A stretch of 64,000 nucleotides of DNA from Hydrogenoanaerobacterium sp032017025 (GTDB lineage: Bacteria > Bacillota > Clostridia > Oscillospirales > Ruminococcaceae): the NCBI RefSeq assembly GCF_032017025.1, contig NZ_DALZQO010000014.1, positions 1 to 64,000 of the forward strand, read 5' to 3'. Position 1 is the stretch's first letter. Each line of letters begins with the position of its first letter. The position numbers and the translations under genes are program-made. This document shows positions 39,887-48,944 of the stretch, piece after piece. Under the pieces are notes generated by a model that was not told the DNA's origin, ran no database searches, and worked only from the letters and a program-made list of their open reading frames with translations.

Positions 39887-40678
39887 ATGGGTTATGACAG
39901 CATCAGTGGGGTTGGAAACAACAGCTACAGAACCAATCAAACAAGCGGCGGGCAGACGATTGACGCAGTTTACGGAGATGCAAAAGACAAACAAATTTCA
40001 GTCGATAATTTTTTGCAGCTTATGATCGCCCAGCTTAAAAATCAGGATTTTACAAACCCTGTGGATGATACCCAGTATGTCACACAGCTTGCGCAGTTTG
40101 CCACCATGCAGCAGATGCAGGAGTTGGCATATCATTCGAAATCCAACTTTATGATGTCACTGGTTGGCAAGGATGTTACCGTTGCAAAGCTTTCTATCGG
40201 CGGAAACGTAAATAAGGTAATTGGCCCGGTAGAGAGGATTTCTTTTGTAGGCAACGAATTTAAAATCTATGTCGCCGGAAAAGAATACAGTGTTGACCAG
40301 CTGATGGAGGTTCACGGAACATCATCAGACGGCAGTGATAAGCCTCAGGTAGATCCGTCGAAATACACAATTCTTCCGAAAAACAAAACAGACACAACAA
40401 TCGACCTTGCGTGGCCGGTGCCAACATCGGACGAGGTGATTGCTTCTAAGCTGAAATACACCGTCTATTATTCAACCGGTTCGGCGTTCGACACAGTAGA
40501 CGAGGTAAAAGCGGGTATACGCTTTGGTTCTTCTGAGCGTGGCGGTTTAACAAGCGAGACTATCACAGGGCTTGAGCCGGATACCACCTACTTTATCAAT
40601 GTTGTGGTAAAAGACGGCAACGGCAAGGAAACAGTTTATCAAAAAACAACTGTAACCACCAAACCGCAGGGCGAGTAG
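39887..40678 (+). CDS. flgD: Flagellar hook scaffolding protein FlgD with fibronectin III domain
   Basis: FlgD caps the growing hook. The 263-residue protein has a normal FlgD N-terminus: ISVDNFLQLMIAQLKNQDFT, NPVDDTQYVTQLAQFATMQQ and MSLVGKDVTV. It continues to about residue 145. The rest (about 150-263) reads as a fibronectin type III-like domain: TDTTIDLAWPVPTSDEV, KYTVYYS and the signature ITGLEPDTTYFINVVVKDGN. Common FlgD proteins have their own beta domains instead. AGGAAGGAGGAAGACA precedes the ATG. Confidence 0.9.
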   Translation: MGYDSISGVGNNSYRTNQTSGGQTIDAVYGDAKDKQISVDNFLQLMIAQLKNQDFTNPVDDTQYVTQLAQFATMQQMQELAYHSKSNFMMSLVGKDVTVAKLSIGGNVNKVIGPVERISFVGNEFKIYVAGKEYSVDQLMEVHGTSSDGSDKPQVDPSKYTILPKNKTDTTIDLAWPVPTSDEVIASKLKYTVYYSTGSAFDTVDEVKAGIRFGSSERGGLTSETITGLEPDTTYFINVVVKDGNGKETVYQKTTVTTKPQGE

Positions 40679-40695
40679 CAGGATAGGAGGCAGAA

Positions 40696-41106
40696 GTGGG
40701 CATGGATCCTCTTTTTTACAACCGATTTTCTGTCCCTGTCGTTACGGGTACTCCTCAGGTTCCGGCATCTCAAGAAAAAAAGACACAGGCAACAGGTCAA
40801 ATAGAGGAAGTATCCTTTCGAGATATCCTGCAGCAGCAGATCAGGGCAAACAGCAATCTGGAATTTTCAAAGCATGCAGTAAACAGAGTGGTACAGCGCA
40901 ATATTGACATCTCTGAAAGCAAAATGGCGCGCCTGAACGAGGGTGTGCGTATGGCAGAGGAGAAGGGGCTGAATGAGCCATTAATTCTTGTAGACTCCAC
41001 AGCGTTTATTGTAAATGTAAAAAACAATACAGTGATTACAACTGTAAGCAGCAATGACTTAAAGGGAAATATATTCACCAATATCGACGGTACCGTAATT
41101 ATTTAG
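40696..41106 (+). CDS. TIGR02530-family flagellar operon protein
   Basis: A 136-residue protein of the family found next to flgD/flgE in Gram-positive and spirochete flagellar operons. It shows FRDILQQQIRANSNLEFSKH, AVNRVVQRNIDISESKMARL and ALIVDSTAFIVN-like text (here LILVDSTAFIVNVKNNTVIT), the hallmark block. GTG at 40696 follows GGAGG by five bases; an ATG two codons later is an alternative. Function is not established; it may help hook assembly. Confidence 0.9.
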   Translation: MGMDPLFYNRFSVPVVTGTPQVPASQEKKTQATGQIEEVSFRDILQQQIRANSNLEFSKHAVNRVVQRNIDISESKMARLNEGVRMAEEKGLNEPLILVDSTAFIVNVKNNTVITTVSSNDLKGNIFTNIDGTVII

Positions 41107-41186
41107 CCGGACCTTTTTAGGAAGCTAAAACTTCATCTTGACTGACTGAAAGATGAAACGGTATTCAAAAAAAGGAGAGTAACAGT

Positions 41187-42860
41187 ATGGTTCGTTCCAT
41201 GTATTCGGGCGTATCGGGCATGAAAGCCCATCAAACCAGAATGGACGTTATCGGTAATAACATCGCAAACGTGAATACATATGGTTTTAAAGCAAGCAGA
41301 GCGTCCTTTAAGGATGTTTACTATCAGACAATGAGCGGTGCGTCGGGCGGCACGGCAGTGCGCGGCGGTACCAACCCAAGCCAGGTTGGTTATGGCTCTA
41401 AAATTGGCAGCGTAGATGTTCTGCAGACAAGATCAACCCTGCAGATGACCGACAATGGTATGGACGCGGCAATCGCAGGTGAGGGCTTCTTCCAGGTACA
41501 GGATACCGATGGCAACATTTTTTATACCAGAGCAGGTATGCTGAACGTTGACTCGGCAGGCAACCTTGTAGATTCCAACGGTAACTTTGTACTGGGTGTA
41601 TCGGGCAACCCGCTTGGTAAATCGCCCTCCAACGAAAAAATCCAACTTATGATTCCGTCGGTTCCCCCTACACCCGCAAATGTGCAGGAAACAATCAATG
41701 GTGTTAAATTTACATTCTCCGCACAGAACTCCACCAAAGACGGTAACGTTACCTTCAACTTTATGTTAGACGACAGCCTGCCCGGCGGTGTTGACGTCAG
41801 CGTACAAAAGGATGAGATGTCATCTTCTTCCATTACGGTTCGTGTCAACAAGAACAGTGTTTTCACCAGTATGGAGGATTTCACAGCGAAAATGAATGCC
41901 GCTATCACCGAGGCCAACGGCGGCAAGCCTCACCCGGGCGGAGATTTTTCAATCACTACCGACCCAGCCACCGGGTTGTTCCCCGTAGACGGGCTCACAG
42001 GTGCAGAGCTCATCGGCAAAGACTTTGACGTAAAGATGGGCAGCCTCACAGGTATCCCCAATACCGGAATTTTTGGCGGTATGAAGTTTAAAGGCACCAG
42101 CACCAGCCCAATGTTTGATTCTGACAGTGATCTTACATTTGCGTCAACCTATGTCACTCCCGGTACTGCAACTGACCCCGAGGGCTGGAAAATTACCGCA
42201 ACAGATGCCGCCGGTAAAGTCTATACAGGCCATGTCACCACATTGATGACCGGTGCCGGATCTGTACGCATGAAGGCGGCAGATGGCACTTATCTGGACA
42301 TGACTCATCCCGGTTTAACGGCGATGAATGCAGCATACAACACGGAGGAAGGTACCCCCGGCGCCGATATGGCTAACGGTAACGCCTTTGATGCGCTTGT
42401 AGATGCAATCACTGCAAAACCTGCTCAGAAATCCAACGACCTCGGTCTTATGAGCAAGCCGATCATGCTGTCAAAGGGTACCGAGGGCGGCTCGCAGACC
42501 GTAGCGGATCTTTCCAGTATCGCAATCGGTGCAGACGGTGTTATCGAAGGCGTTCATCCCGTACATGGCAGGCTTCAGCTCGGCAGGCTTGATATCGTTA
42601 CCTTCGAGAACCCGCAGGGACTTGAGCAGGTGGGTAACTCTTACTTCTCTTCTACAGGCAACTCGGGAACAGCCAACTACTGTCAGCCCGGTTCCTCCGG
42701 CTCGGGCGCGCTGGCGGCCGGCTCGCTGGAGATGTCCAACGTTGACCTATCCAGAGAGTTTTCCGATATGATCATCACGCAGAGGGGTTTCCAGGCAAAC
42801 TCCAGACTAATCACAGTATCCGACGAAATGCTCAATGAGCTGGTTAACTTAAAACGATAA
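41187..42860 (+). CDS. flgE: Flagellar hook protein FlgE
   Basis: The main hook subunit. AAAGGAGAGTAACAGT precedes the ATG; 557 residues, on the long side but normal for Clostridia. N-terminal MVRSMYSGVSGMKAHQTRMD and VIGNNIANVNTYGFKASRA form the rod/hook signature. The central part is hypervariable and Gly/Thr/Asp-rich. The C-terminus SNVDLSREFSDMIITQRGFQ and ANSRLITVSDEMLNELVNLK is diagnostic. A 25-bp perfect inverted repeat lies 36 bases after the stop. Confidence 0.95.
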   Translation: MVRSMYSGVSGMKAHQTRMDVIGNNIANVNTYGFKASRASFKDVYYQTMSGASGGTAVRGGTNPSQVGYGSKIGSVDVLQTRSTLQMTDNGMDAAIAGEGFFQVQDTDGNIFYTRAGMLNVDSAGNLVDSNGNFVLGVSGNPLGKSPSNEKIQLMIPSVPPTPANVQETINGVKFTFSAQNSTKDGNVTFNFMLDDSLPGGVDVSVQKDEMSSSSITVRVNKNSVFTSMEDFTAKMNAAITEANGGKPHPGGDFSITTDPATGLFPVDGLTGAELIGKDFDVKMGSLTGIPNTGIFGGMKFKGTSTSPMFDSDSDLTFASTYVTPGTATDPEGWKITATDAAGKVYTGHVTTLMTGAGSVRMKAADGTYLDMTHPGLTAMNAAYNTEEGTPGADMANGNAFDALVDAITAKPAQKSNDLGLMSKPIMLSKGTEGGSQTVADLSSIAIGADGVIEGVHPVHGRLQLGRLDIVTFENPQGLEQVGNSYFSSTGNSGTANYCQPGSSGSGALAAGSLEMSNVDLSREFSDMIITQRGFQANSRLITVSDEMLNELVNLKR

Positions 42861-42895
42861 TACATACCTACAGCAGGCGGCAGCGGCGCACTGCG

Positions 42896-42948
42896 TCGCT
42901 GCTGCAGGTCATTGGAAAAGCAGCTTTTCCAATGACCTGCAGCAGCGA
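42896..42948 (+). repeat. Perfect 25-bp inverted repeat between flgE and flbD
   Basis: Arms 42896-42920 and 42924-42948 are exact complements around a 3-base loop (CAG). Upstream bases CAGCG (42881-42885) offer an alternative pairing with CGCTG of the left arm. No T-run follows (AAAATCTTGATTT). It could be an mRNA processing or stabilising element within the operon, or a remnant of a palindromic repeat family. Confidence 0.85.
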
Positions 42949-42995
42949 AAATCTTGATTTACAAAGCTAAAATTACCGATGAGGAGAATGTGAAT

Positions 42996-43202
42996 ATGAT
43001 TACTCTAACCAAGCTTAATAAAGATCTATTTGTTTTAAACTGCGACCTTATCGAGAGCATAGCTGAGAATCCTGATACTACCATTACTCTTACAGGAGGT
43101 AAAATTTTTATTGTGCGTGAGTCAATGCAAGAGGTTGTGCAAAAGGTTGTTGATTACCGTAAAGAAACGTTTGGTAATTTTATAAAAATGATTCTTAAGT
43201 AA
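42996..43202 (+). CDS. flbD: FlbD family flagellar protein
   Basis: A 68-residue protein of the FlbD/SwrD family. In Bacillus SwrD raises motor power, probably through the stator. I start at MITLTKLNKDLFVLNCDLIE, preceded by GAGGAGAATGTGAAT, 14 codons inside the longest frame. ITLTGGKIFIVRESMQEVV and the C-terminal YRKETFGNF segment are typical. It lies between flgE and motA as in many Gram-positives. Confidence 0.92.
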   Translation: MITLTKLNKDLFVLNCDLIESIAENPDTTITLTGGKIFIVRESMQEVVQKVVDYRKETFGNFIKMILK

Positions 43203-43246
43203 TTTACTATAAAAAGACAATTGAGCAGTAAAGGATGAGAGCAGTT

Positions 43247-44095
43247 ATGGATTTTATGTCTATTATAGGTTTAATACTCAGTTTCGCTTTGGTCGTTTTT
43301 GGTATGGTGTTCGATCAGGACGCAATGCAGGTTGTATGGGGCAATCTTGGGGCTTTCATTGATTACCCAAGTATGGCAATCACCTTTGGCGGTACGATTG
43401 CTGTTATGATGATGTCCTTCCCACTCAGCAGCTTTAAAAAAGTCGGAAAGCACCTGAAAATAATTTTCTTTCCAAACAAATACAATCCGCTCCACTTTAT
43501 TGATCAGATTGTTGAGTTTGCAAAGGAAGCAAGAATGAAGGGGCTGCTTTCGCTGGAGGACAAACTCAATGAAACAGATGATTTGTTTTTACGTAACAGC
43601 CTAATGCTGGTAGTGGATTCGGTGGAGCCGGAAAAGGTAAAAAATTTGCTTGAGTCAGAACTTGAATACCTGGATGAGCGCCATGCGCAGGATAGAGCCT
43701 TTTACGACAAAGGTGCTGCATATGCCCCTGCGTTTGGTATGATTGGTACTCTGATCGGTCTTGTGCTTATGCTTGGTTCACTTGAGGACGTAAGTGCGGT
43801 AGGTTCTGGTATGGCCGTTGCACTGATAACCACCTTTTATGGTTCAATGCTTGCAAATATAATTTTCTTACCAATTTCTAATAAGCTTAAGGTACGCCAT
43901 GAAGAAGAATATCTTTGTAAAATGATTATTGTTGAGGGTGTACAGGCGATTCAAGCGGGTGAAAACCCAAAATTTATTAAAGAAAAATTAACCAAATTCT
44001 TGCCCGCTTCAATTATGAAAAAGAGCAAAGGTGAATCAGATGTGGAGGACGACGTACCACTTCAGAAGAATGTTAAAGTTAAAAGAGGGCGCTAA
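43247..44095 (+). CDS. motA: Motility protein A (stator)
   Basis: MotA forms the ion-conducting stator with MotB and contacts FliG. I start at MDFMSIIGLILSFALVVFG (282 residues); an ATG four codons earlier directly abuts the AAAGG site. Four membrane spans lie near 5-22, 31-56, 150-170 and 184-205. The cytoplasmic loop has conserved charged residues (KGLLSLEDKLNETDD). APAFGMIGTLIGLVLML is the signature of the third span. MotA versus PomA ion preference cannot be told here. Confidence 0.94.
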   Translation: MDFMSIIGLILSFALVVFGMVFDQDAMQVVWGNLGAFIDYPSMAITFGGTIAVMMMSFPLSSFKKVGKHLKIIFFPNKYNPLHFIDQIVEFAKEARMKGLLSLEDKLNETDDLFLRNSLMLVVDSVEPEKVKNLLESELEYLDERHAQDRAFYDKGAAYAPAFGMIGTLIGLVLMLGSLEDVSAVGSGMAVALITTFYGSMLANIIFLPISNKLKVRHEEEYLCKMIIVEGVQAIQAGENPKFIKEKLTKFLPASIMKKSKGESDVEDDVPLQKNVKVKRGR

Positions 44096-44137
44096 AAATA
44101 ACCTTGCCGATACCGGCGTAAAGGTGGTGTGAAAGAT

Positions 44138-45061
44138 ATGGCAAGAAAACAACGTGAAGAAGAAAAAACGGACGGGTGGCTGAATACCTACGCGGACATG
44201 GTAACTCTTGTTCTTACCTTTTTTGTCCTGCTATTTACGATGTCCTCAGTGCAGGAGGAAAAATTTGAGCAGCTTATTAAAGTATTTCAAGATCGCATGG
44301 GTACTGCGACGCAAATTGTATATCAAAATGACGAAAACGGCGGCGAGTTTTCACCGGGAAGCACCTCCGAAGAGCCGTTTAAGGCAAACGGTGACGGCAT
44401 GATAGAGGAAACCACGGGCTTGCCTGCTACCTTTGACGAGCTGTATGAATATTTGAAAAGTTATGTGCGTGAAAACAATCTTGAATCCGATATAGATGTT
44501 CAGAGAAATGAGAATTTTGTCTATATTCGTTTTAACAACAATATCTTTTTTGATGCGGACAGTGCGCAGCTGCGTCATGCCAGTGTGGATATTCTGAATT
44601 ATCTCGGCGATTGCTTCAAGAGTATAGAGAAAGACATCCTTGCTATCCGCATCAATGGGCATACCGCGGCGGTTCCGGGTGTTGAAAACTATAAGGTTAA
44701 CGACAGAATTTTGTCCTCTGACCGCGCGAACAATGTAGCAATTTATTTTGAGGATGTTAAAATGATTGAGCCTCAAAAGCTGATCTCACAGGGCTACGGA
44801 AAGAATCAACCGATTGCAGAAAATGATACTGCAGAGGGAAGAGAGAAAAACCGGCGCGTGGATATGATGATCCTCAGCAATAACTTTAACATTGCTAATT
44901 CCGGTATTACAGATACCGAGGAATTATATAACTTCTTACAGGGTAACTACGACATCAGTATGTACAACGACCCTCTCACGCCCGCAAATATTATTATTCC
45001 CACTGAAGGGGAGGAATTAGCAGCTGATGACGGCGCAAATGAAGAAAGTCAGCAGAATTAA
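44138..45061 (+). CDS. motB: Motility protein B (stator, peptidoglycan-binding)
   Basis: MotB anchors the stator to peptidoglycan and carries the ion-accepting Asp. I start at MARKQREEEKTDGWLNTYAD (307 residues), following AAGGTGGTG. Asp20 in TYADMVTLVLTFFVLLF is the expected ion-binding residue in the single membrane span (about 21-37). The OmpA-like domain (about 140-250) has INGHTAAVPGVENYKVNDR and GREKNRRVDMMIL. An acidic C-terminal tail of about 50 residues follows. It is 42 bases after motA. Confidence 0.95.
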   Translation: MARKQREEEKTDGWLNTYADMVTLVLTFFVLLFTMSSVQEEKFEQLIKVFQDRMGTATQIVYQNDENGGEFSPGSTSEEPFKANGDGMIEETTGLPATFDELYEYLKSYVRENNLESDIDVQRNENFVYIRFNNNIFFDADSAQLRHASVDILNYLGDCFKSIEKDILAIRINGHTAAVPGVENYKVNDRILSSDRANNVAIYFEDVKMIEPQKLISQGYGKNQPIAENDTAEGREKNRRVDMMILSNNFNIANSGITDTEELYNFLQGNYDISMYNDPLTPANIIIPTEGEELAADDGANEESQQN

Positions 45062-45092
45062 CTACACTACCGTAAGGATGTGACACAGGAAA

Positions 45093-46082
45093 ATGCCTGA
45101 AATCTTATCACAAAGCCAGATTGACGCATTGCTGACGAATCTGGGTAAAGGCGAGCCCATTAGTCCGCAAGAGTCTTCTGCAGGGGGAAGGCGGATTAAG
45201 GAGTACGACTTTAAGTCCCCTAAAAAATTTACCAAAGAGCGGCTTAGAACGTTGGAAAGCATGCACGAAAATCTGGCGCGCTCAATCACCTCATATTTTA
45301 CTAGTATGCTTAGGGAATACTGTGAAGTCAGTGTGCTGCAAATTGAGGAGCAACGATATTTCGAGTACAGCAATGCTCTTCCGGATATCGCCTTAGTCGG
45401 CCTGATTGATCTGAACCCTCTCGATCCTAATATTAGTGAGACAACACTGACTATGGATATGTCCACCACAATCGGCTTTTTTATGATTGACCGTTTGCTG
45501 GGCGGCGCTGGTGAAGGTTACAACCTGGACAGAGAATTTACCGACATTGAAAAGACAATATTGGCCTATGTCTATGAAAAATTTGCGCATTATGTTGAGG
45601 AAGCTTGGGGCACTTCAATTGATGCGAAAGCGAGTTTCCGGGGATTGGAGACAAACTCGCGATTGCTTCAGGTTAATGCACAGGAGGACATTGTTGTTAT
45701 TGTTGTGCTCAATGCAAAAATCAGAAATGTCACAGGAAAAATCAGCATTTGTATTCCTGCAACCAGTTTGGAAGAAATGTCAGACAGCTTTAGCTCCAAA
45801 TATACGCGTTCAACCCGTAAGATGGATGCGGATAAAGAGAAACAGAGAAAGCAAGTCATTATGAATTCCATTATGCATTCTGACTTGGAGCTGAAAGCAC
45901 GGCTTCATGAGTTTGAGCTGGGTATGCACGATGTCTTACAGCTCCAGGTAGGGGATATTATTCCGCTGAATAAAAATATTAACAGTGATATTCAGGTGTT
46001 GGTGGAGGACGTGCCGTGGTTTACGGCAAAGCTAGGCAAGATAAAGACCAGAAAAGCTGTTAAAGTGAATAAATTTATGTAA
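45093..46082 (+). CDS. fliM: Flagellar motor switch protein FliM
   Basis: The C-ring subunit that binds phosphorylated CheY. The 329-residue protein starts MPEILSQSQIDALLTNLGKG, the EIDALL-type CheY-P-binding peptide. The CheC-like middle domain (STTIGFFMIDRLLGGAGEGY) and the C-terminal SpoA domain (VLQLQVGDIIPLNKNINSDI) are present. It follows motB by 31 bases; fliL, normally between them, is absent. Confidence 0.95.
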   Translation: MPEILSQSQIDALLTNLGKGEPISPQESSAGGRRIKEYDFKSPKKFTKERLRTLESMHENLARSITSYFTSMLREYCEVSVLQIEEQRYFEYSNALPDIALVGLIDLNPLDPNISETTLTMDMSTTIGFFMIDRLLGGAGEGYNLDREFTDIEKTILAYVYEKFAHYVEEAWGTSIDAKASFRGLETNSRLLQVNAQEDIVVIVVLNAKIRNVTGKISICIPATSLEEMSDSFSSKYTRSTRKMDADKEKQRKQVIMNSIMHSDLELKARLHEFELGMHDVLQLQVGDIIPLNKNINSDIQVLVEDVPWFTAKLGKIKTRKAVKVNKFM

Positions 46083-46102
46083 GAACGGGAGGAGTTGTGG
46101 AT

Positions 46103-47305
46103 ATGGAAATTCCGCAGACTCATTTGTCTGAATTGGAAACAGATGCGATTGGTGAAATCTTAAATATCAGTATGGGTTCAGCAGCGACAGCAATGTCAAC
46201 TATGCTCGATAAAAAAGTGGACATTACAACGCCAAAAGTATCAGTAAAGCCCTTAAAAGAAATCGATTATACTGAACTGGAACCCGCAATGATTGTAAAA
46301 ATCACCTATATTGAGGGGATATCCGGTTGCAGCGTCATGGTATTCCGCCAACGGGATATGCAGCTGCTTTTAAACCAACTGATGGGAAACAACGATCTGC
46401 CCCAGCCGGATTTTGAATTCGATGAGTTATCTATGAGTGCAGCATGCGAAGTTATGAATCAAATGATGGGTGCATCTGCGACGGCTCTTTCAACATTCCT
46501 CGGAAAATCAATTAATATCTCCACTCCGGACGCATATGTCATGGATGATGATCACACCTTTAAAGACGCGATCGGAGTAGAGAATACCGATGAAATTGTT
46601 GCGGTTCGATTCCGCCTGAGCATTGACGAAATTATGGACAGTGAGTTTATTAATGTAATGTCAATTGATCTGGCAAAAAGTTTGGTCGGTCAGTTTGTAC
46701 AGCCGGTACAGCCAAAGGTTGAGGCCCAGCCGCAGCCTGCACCGCAACCGCCCCAACCGCAATACCCACAACCACCACCGCAAGCTCCCGTACAGCAGGC
46801 CCCTGTGGCTGCACAAGCTATGCCGCCGCAGCAAGGGCAGTCTTTCTATGCTGAAAACCCTTATTATGCCCCGCCGCAAATGCAAAATGGGTATCCGATG
46901 ATGGGCTATCCGCAGGGAGGCTACCCCATGTATCCCAACAATCCCACAATGCCTGTGAACCAGCCCCCTGTTAATGTGCAGGGTATTCAAGTTCCACAGT
47001 TTTCTACGCAGGCCCCTGTTTCACCCACAGGAATGCCCGGTGGAAATATGGATCTGATTATGAATGTTCCGTTGGGTGTTTCGGTTGAAATCGGTAAAAC
47101 CAAACGCAAGGTAAAAGAGATTTTAGATTTCACTCAGGGAACAGTCATTGAGCTGGAAAAACAAGCAGGTGCACCGGTTGATATTATTGTCAACGGGCAG
47201 CTGATTGCACGAGGCGACGTGGTGGTTCTGGAAGATAACTTTGGCGTTCGTATTACCGAAATTTTAAACACCAGGGATATCCTGGCCAACAATGAGCAGA
47301 ACTGA
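46103..47305 (+). CDS. fliY: Flagellar motor switch phosphatase FliY
   Basis: FliY replaces FliN in Firmicutes and dephosphorylates CheY-P at the switch. I place the start at MEIPQTHLSELETDAIGEIL (400 residues); a GTG two codons upstream is possible. Two CheC-type phosphatase motifs are visible: DAIGEILNISMGSAATAM and ACEVMNQMMGASATAL. A Pro/Gln/Tyr-rich linker spans about 195-310, longer than usual. The C-terminal SpoA/FliN domain follows (SVEIGKTKRKVKEILDFTQG). Context between fliM and cheY agrees. Confidence 0.95.
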   Translation: MEIPQTHLSELETDAIGEILNISMGSAATAMSTMLDKKVDITTPKVSVKPLKEIDYTELEPAMIVKITYIEGISGCSVMVFRQRDMQLLLNQLMGNNDLPQPDFEFDELSMSAACEVMNQMMGASATALSTFLGKSINISTPDAYVMDDDHTFKDAIGVENTDEIVAVRFRLSIDEIMDSEFINVMSIDLAKSLVGQFVQPVQPKVEAQPQPAPQPPQPQYPQPPPQAPVQQAPVAAQAMPPQQGQSFYAENPYYAPPQMQNGYPMMGYPQGGYPMYPNNPTMPVNQPPVNVQGIQVPQFSTQAPVSPTGMPGGNMDLIMNVPLGVSVEIGKTKRKVKEILDFTQGTVIELEKQAGAPVDIIVNGQLIARGDVVVLEDNFGVRITEILNTRDILANNEQN

Positions 47306-47333
47306 TTTATTTTAGGTATAGAGGAGAACGATT

Positions 47334-47696
47334 ATGTCTAAGAAAATAATGATTGTAGATGACGCTGCATTCATGAGAATGATGATTAAAGATACGCTTT
47401 CTAAAAATGGTTTCGATAGCTTTGTAGAAGCTGGTGACGGGCAAATTGCGTTGGGAATGTATGAGCAGGAGCGCCCCGACCTTGTAATTATGGATATTAC
47501 TATGCCGAATATGAATGGTATTCAGGCATTGCAGGCTATTAAAGCGCTAGATGATTCCGCAAGGGTGATTATGTGCTCTGCAATGGGACAAGAGGCAATG
47601 GTGGTAGAAGCCATTCGTTTGGGTGCACTTGATTTTATTGTAAAACCGTTTAAATCAGATCGCATTTTGCAAACGGTAAACAAGGTACTGGCTTAA
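47334..47696 (+). CDS. cheY: Chemotaxis response regulator CheY
   Basis: A single receiver domain, 120 residues, phosphorylated by CheA and acting on FliM. Asp9 and Asp10 (IMIVDD), the phosphoacceptor Asp54 (LVIMDITMPNMNG), Ser82 and Lys104 (FIVKPFKSDR) are all in place. GAGGAGAACGATT precedes the ATG. The fliY-cheY-fliO order is that of Bacillus. Confidence 0.95.
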   Translation: MSKKIMIVDDAAFMRMMIKDTLSKNGFDSFVEAGDGQIALGMYEQERPDLVIMDITMPNMNGIQALQAIKALDDSARVIMCSAMGQEAMVVEAIRLGALDFIVKPFKSDRILQTVNKVLA

Positions 47697-47724
47697 AAGC
47701 GGTACCGCACAGGAGGTTTACAGC

Positions 47725-48090
47725 GTGCCGGAGTTTTTATTTTCGCTCGTAGTGCTCATTTTGATTTTAGTCCTTGCGTACTACACGACAAAATGGATTG
47801 GAAAAAAAGGTTCCATGCAAAGTGGTTCCAGAATGATTAAAGTTCTGGATAGAGTGATGGTGGGACAGGACAAAATGCTGATGATTGTTCAGGTGCAGGA
47901 TCAAACCATGCTAGTAGGCATGACCTCGCACAGCGTACAAAAGCTTTGTGATATTGAAAACGCCGATGAGCTTATTTTACAGGCGAAAACATCAGATACC
48001 GATTTTTCCTCAATTTTAAACAGTGCCTTGCACGAAGGCTGGGCTGCGAAGCTTATGGGGAAAAAGAAAAAGGGGGATGATGCAGAGTGA
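47725..48090 (+). CDS. fliO: Flagellar biosynthetic protein FliO
   Basis: FliO assists assembly of the FliP export-gate ring. GTG start after AGGAGGTTTACAGC; 121 residues. One membrane span at about 4-22 (LFSLVVLILILVLAYYT) is followed by a cytoplasmic beta-rich domain: GSRMIKVLDRVMVGQDKMLM and VGMTSHSVQKLCDIENADE. The tail is Lys-rich. The Bacillus homologue is called FliZ/FliO. It overlaps the fliP start by 4 bases. Confidence 0.88.
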   Translation: MPEFLFSLVVLILILVLAYYTTKWIGKKGSMQSGSRMIKVLDRVMVGQDKMLMIVQVQDQTMLVGMTSHSVQKLCDIENADELILQAKTSDTDFSSILNSALHEGWAAKLMGKKKKGDDAE

Positions 48091-48896
48091 ATACACGCAA
48101 AGTAAGCCGTGCGGAGCTTAAAAAGCATCTTCTGTTCTTTACAATATCTCTGCTTATGGTGGTGGTATTGTCGTTTGTGTTGTGTACCATTACATATGCA
48201 GCCCCCGGTATTTCGATTGATTTAAATGCAGGCGAAGATGCAGGCGGTACCATGGGTACCATTGAGCTATTGTTTTTAGTAGCGATTCTTGCGTTGGCAC
48301 CGTCCATTTTAATTATGATGACCAGCTTTACAAGAATCATCATTGTCCTGTCGTTTTTAAGAAATGCGTTGGGCACGCAGCAGTCCCCCCCCAATCAGAT
48401 TTTGGTGGGGCTTGCGCTGTTTTTAACACTGTTTATTATGTCCCCTGTTGTCAGCGAGATTAACCAAACCGCTTATATCCCCTATAAAGAGGGGGCAATC
48501 ACGCAAGAAGTTGCCACCGAACGGGCAGTAAAGCCAATCAAGGTGTTTATGCTCAAGCAAACACACAAAAAAGACCTCAACCTGTTTCTGTCCATCTCGA
48601 AAAGCCCTGTACCGCAGTTGCAGGAAGGACAGAGTATCGAAGCTTTCACGGAGCTTGGTTTGGAGGTAATCATCCCGTCGTTTATCACAAGCGAATTAAA
48701 ACGTGCTTTTACCATGGGCTTTTTGCTATTTATTCCATTTCTCATAATTGATATGGTGGTGGCAAGTACATTGATGTCCATGGGTATGGTAATGTTACCC
48801 CCCGCAATGATTTCCCTTCCGTTTAAGATAATGATGTTTGTATTGGTAGACGGATGGGGATTGTTGATGGGAACCCTCGTAAAAAGCTTCCGTTAG
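48087..48896 (+). CDS. fliP: Flagellar export gate protein FliP
   Basis: A core subunit of the type III export gate. GTG start within the end of fliO, with AAGGGGGATGATGCAGA upstream; 269 residues. An N-terminal signal-like span (about 12-33) precedes the conserved LAPSILIMMTSFTRIIIVLS and LRNALGTQQSPPNQILVGLA blocks. SELKRAFTMGFLLFIPFLII and MGMVMLPPAMISLPFKIMMF complete the family signature. Confidence 0.97.
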   Translation: MNTRKVSRAELKKHLLFFTISLLMVVVLSFVLCTITYAAPGISIDLNAGEDAGGTMGTIELLFLVAILALAPSILIMMTSFTRIIIVLSFLRNALGTQQSPPNQILVGLALFLTLFIMSPVVSEINQTAYIPYKEGAITQEVATERAVKPIKVFMLKQTHKKDLNLFLSISKSPVPQLQEGQSIEAFTELGLEVIIPSFITSELKRAFTMGFLLFIPFLIIDMVVASTLMSMGMVMLPPAMISLPFKIMMFVLVDGWGLLMGTLVKSFR

Positions 48897-48944
48897 CAAG
48901 GCGGTATTTATGACAGATGAAATTTATGGAGAGGATTGGTACTT

